From a virus, in IMG/VR virus record IMGVR_UViG_3300037492_000161, positions 1 to 24,308 of that record: a stretch of DNA of 24,308 bases; one strand, 5' to 3'. The stretch's first letter is position 1. Each line of letters opens with the position of its first letter. The position numbers and the translations under genes were made by a program. The notes under the pieces are model-generated. The model was not told where the DNA came from. It ran no database searches and saw nothing but the letters and a program-made list of their open reading frames with translations. Below are positions 22,122 through 24,308 of this stretch, piece by piece.

Positions 22122-24308
22122 AAAATTGGACGATAATGATCAGGCCGACGGCGAGAATATTCGGCTGGAGGACGTTGATAACGATGTTGAGGACACGGAG
22201 GATGGTGGCGCGATCATCCGCATGAAGAATGCGAAGGATGATAAGATTCATCTAGACCACTTTGCCAACATTGTTGAAGAGGTTGATCAGTCCCTGTTGA
22301 AGGGCGCGGTTACGGACTTGTTGGATAAGATTGAGCGCGACAAAGAGGCGCGTGAGAAGCGTGACAAGCAGTATGAGGAGGGGCTGCGTCGCACTGGTCT
22401 AGGCGATGACGCACCTGGCGGCGCGCAGTTTACTGGCGCGAACAAGGTCGTTCATCCCATGCTCGTTGAGGCGTGTGTGGATTTTAGCGCGCGGTTCATG
22501 AAGGAGATCTTCCCGACGGGAGGTCCGGTTAAGAGCAAGGTGCTTGGGACTCAGGACAGCGATAAGGTTGAGAAGGGCCGACGCAAGGCGGCGTTTATGA
22601 ATTGGCAGTTGACCGAGCAAATGCCAGAGTTCCGGGGCGAGCTTGAACAGCTAAGCACGCAGCTCCCGCTTGGCGGCGGCCAGTATCTGAAGCTGATGTG
22701 GAACGCCAGGTATGCCCGCCCTGTGGCTGAGTTTATTGCCATTGACGACGTGTATCTGCCGTTTTCGGCCACTAATTTCTACACTGCCGAGCGCAAGACC
22801 CATGTGCAGTATATCACTGAGATGGAGTATCAGAGCCGCGTTAAGTCGGGCATGTATCGGGACATTGACGTTGGCTCGCCTGACGACCCGGAGTATAGCG
22901 AGAGTTCGCAGGCCAACGATAAGATCGAGGGGCGCAAGGACCTTGGCTACAACGAGGACGGTCTTCGCACCATCTTTGAGATTTACACCAGCCTAGATTT
23001 TGGCGATGACGTTGAGCCTTACATTATCAGCGTTGATAAAAGCAGCAGCAAGGCTCTGAGTTTATATCGAAACTGGGAGCCGGACGACGATCGGCGCAGG
23101 GAGCTTGATTGGATTGTAGAGTTCCCGTTTGTTCCGTGGCGTGGGGCCTATCCGATTGGCCTTACACATATGATCGGGGGCCTGAGCGGTGCGGCGACAG
23201 GGGCGTTGCGTGCTCTGCTGGACTCCGCGCACATTCAGAACATCCCGACGCTGCTGAAGCTCAAGGGTGGGCCAAACGGGCAGACGATTAACTTGCAGCC
23301 GACCGAGATCATCGAGCTTGAGGGCGGCGCGATGGTTGACGATGTTCGCAAGATCGCCATGCCTATGCCGTTCAACCCTCCAAGCCCGACCTTATTTTCG
23401 TTGCTTGGCTTCCTGGTTGAGGCTGGCAAGGGCGTTGTTCAGACGTCGTTTGAGAAGCTGTCTGATACAAACACGGCGCAGCCTGTTGGCACCACGATGG
23501 CGCTGATTGAGCAGGGGATGGTTGTATTCAGCAGCATCCATTCTCGTTTGCACAACTCAATGGCGCGGTGCCTAAAGATTCTGCACCGGATTAACTCGGC
23601 TTACCTGACTGACGAGGACATCAAGGCTCAGGAGTCTGGCCTTGATATTAAGCCGGCTGATTTTGACGGACCGCTAGACGTTATTCCGATCAGCGACCCG
23701 GCTATTTTCAGCGACACGCAGCGGTTTGCTCAGACGCAGGCGATTTTGCAGCGGGCTGAGAAGCTGCCGCAAATGTATGACGCCAGGAAGGTTGAAGAGC
23801 GGTTTCTGCGCGACATGAAGGTGCCGGACGCTGATGTTTTGCAGCCAAAACCTGGCAGCGAAAACATGGATCCGGTGTCGGAGAATATCGCAGCAACCAT
23901 GGGGCGACCGATATACGTTCTGCCGACCCAGGATCACGTAGCGCACATTATGACGCACATGGCGTTTCTCAAGTCGCCAATGTTTGGCAGCAATCCTGTG
24001 ATTGCTCGGACATACATGTATCCGATTGCCACGCATTTGCGTGATCACTTGCTAAATTACTACCTTGTTGAGGCGCACAACGCTGTTGATCTGGCGCAGA
24101 AGGAGAAGCTGATTAAGAACGACGGCAATGAGCAGGCGCGGGTGATCATAAGGGTGCAGGAGTTTATTGAGCAGCAGATGGGTCAGTTTGGCCAAGAGCT
24201 GGCGCAGATTGATCAGGCTGCGCAGCAGTTCAAGCCTCAGCCCCAACTGCCGCCCGACAGCAACGTGCAGATTGCTCAGCTTAACGCGCAGCTTCAAGGC
24301 CAAGCCCT
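22114..24308 (+). CDS. Portal protein (3' partial)
   Basis: The frame opens at the ATG at 22114, overlapping the previous gene by 8 bases, and remains open to the window end (about 731 codons). The N-terminus is very acidic (LDDNDQADGENIRLEDVDND). Recognisable portal-like parts include AQFTGANKVVHPMLVEACVD, LPLGGGQYLKLMWN, a central PFVPWRGAYPIGLTHMIGG and a late LDVIPISDPAIFSDTQRFAQ with LQRAEKLPQMYD. These are typical of the P22-type/podovirus portal group. The portal is the dodecameric ring at the capsid vertex through which the terminase pumps DNA. A Gln-rich, probably coiled-coil segment begins near the right edge. The gene is unusually far from terL, separated by the giant transglycosylase gene. 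Confidence 0.88.
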   Translation, partial: MPEKLDDNDQADGENIRLEDVDNDVEDTEDGGAIIRMKNAKDDKIHLDHFANIVEEVDQSLLKGAVTDLLDKIERDKEAREKRDKQYEEGLRRTGLGDDAPGGAQFTGANKVVHPMLVEACVDFSARFMKEIFPTGGPVKSKVLGTQDSDKVEKGRRKAAFMNWQLTEQMPEFRGELEQLSTQLPLGGGQYLKLMWNARYARPVAEFIAIDDVYLPFSATNFYTAERKTHVQYITEMEYQSRVKSGMYRDIDVGSPDDPEYSESSQANDKIEGRKDLGYNEDGLRTIFEIYTSLDFGDDVEPYIISVDKSSSKALSLYRNWEPDDDRRRELDWIVEFPFVPWRGAYPIGLTHMIGGLSGAATGALRALLDSAHIQNIPTLLKLKGGPNGQTINLQPTEIIELEGGAMVDDVRKIAMPMPFNPPSPTLFSLLGFLVEAGKGVVQTSFEKLSDTNTAQPVGTTMALIEQGMVVFSSIHSRLHNSMARCLKILHRINSAYLTDEDIKAQESGLDIKPADFDGPLDVIPISDPAIFSDTQRFAQTQAILQRAEKLPQMYDARKVEERFLRDMKVPDADVLQPKPGSENMDPVSENIAATMGRPIYVLPTQDHVAHIMTHMAFLKSPMFGSNPVIARTYMYPIATHLRDHLLNYYLVEAHNAVDLAQKEKLIKNDGNEQARVIIRVQEFIEQQMGQFGQELAQIDQAAQQFKPQPQLPPDSNVQIAQLNAQLQGQA

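Overview
This window looks like part of a tailed double-stranded DNA phage genome, most likely one with P22-like (podovirus-style) ejection proteins. The evidence is adjacent small and large terminase genes, a portal-like gene, two long proteins resembling ejection or internal virion proteins, a very large lytic-transglycosylase protein and a compact replication module. A GapR (DUF2312) homologue and a GcrA/SANT-like DNA-binding protein suggest an alphaproteobacterial host; that is inference. No integrase, tRNA, rRNA, CRISPR array or insertion sequence was found.

Layout. At 1-3997 lies the end of a late virion block: a 5'-truncated protein and an 854-aa protein that overlap by ATGA. A 19-bp hairpin (4007-4047) separates this from the early block. 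The early block (4140-7181) runs Cro-like regulator, SANT-like protein, small unknown, stub of a lost DNA methylase, RuvC-like resolvase, PD-(D/E)XK nuclease and an SSB-like protein with an acidic DDDLPF tail. It ends at a strong intrinsic terminator (7213-7242). A clear promoter with a palindrome in its spacer (7254-7283) then drives a UvrD-like helicase (7332-8861). A primase-helicase fusion follows (9003-11357). Directly downstream is a 215-bp non-coding segment with 11-bp iterons, a 16-bp palindrome and a long inverted repeat, the best candidate for a replication origin.

From 11573 to 13450 there is an unknown gene, another promoter and four small tightly packed genes: two of unknown function, an HTH protein and GapR. 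A cluster of four short genes on the minus strand (14701 to 13528: unknown 49 aa, Rmf/CrpP-like 65 aa, pentapeptide-repeat 148 aa, HTH 76 aa) converges on GapR. Repeated hairpins sit at the convergence and reach into the ends of both converging genes. Two minus-strand gaps carry extra-stable UUCG hairpins.

The packaging and late block starts at 14899: TerS, TerL, three small conserved basic proteins, a 1497-aa transglycosylase fusion and the portal gene, which runs off the right edge. By eye, the terminase genes use more A/T-ending codons than the GC-rich replication genes, as if the modules had different histories. The early module would handle regulation, recombination and replication from the iteron site; the late module packages DNA and builds the ejection machinery.
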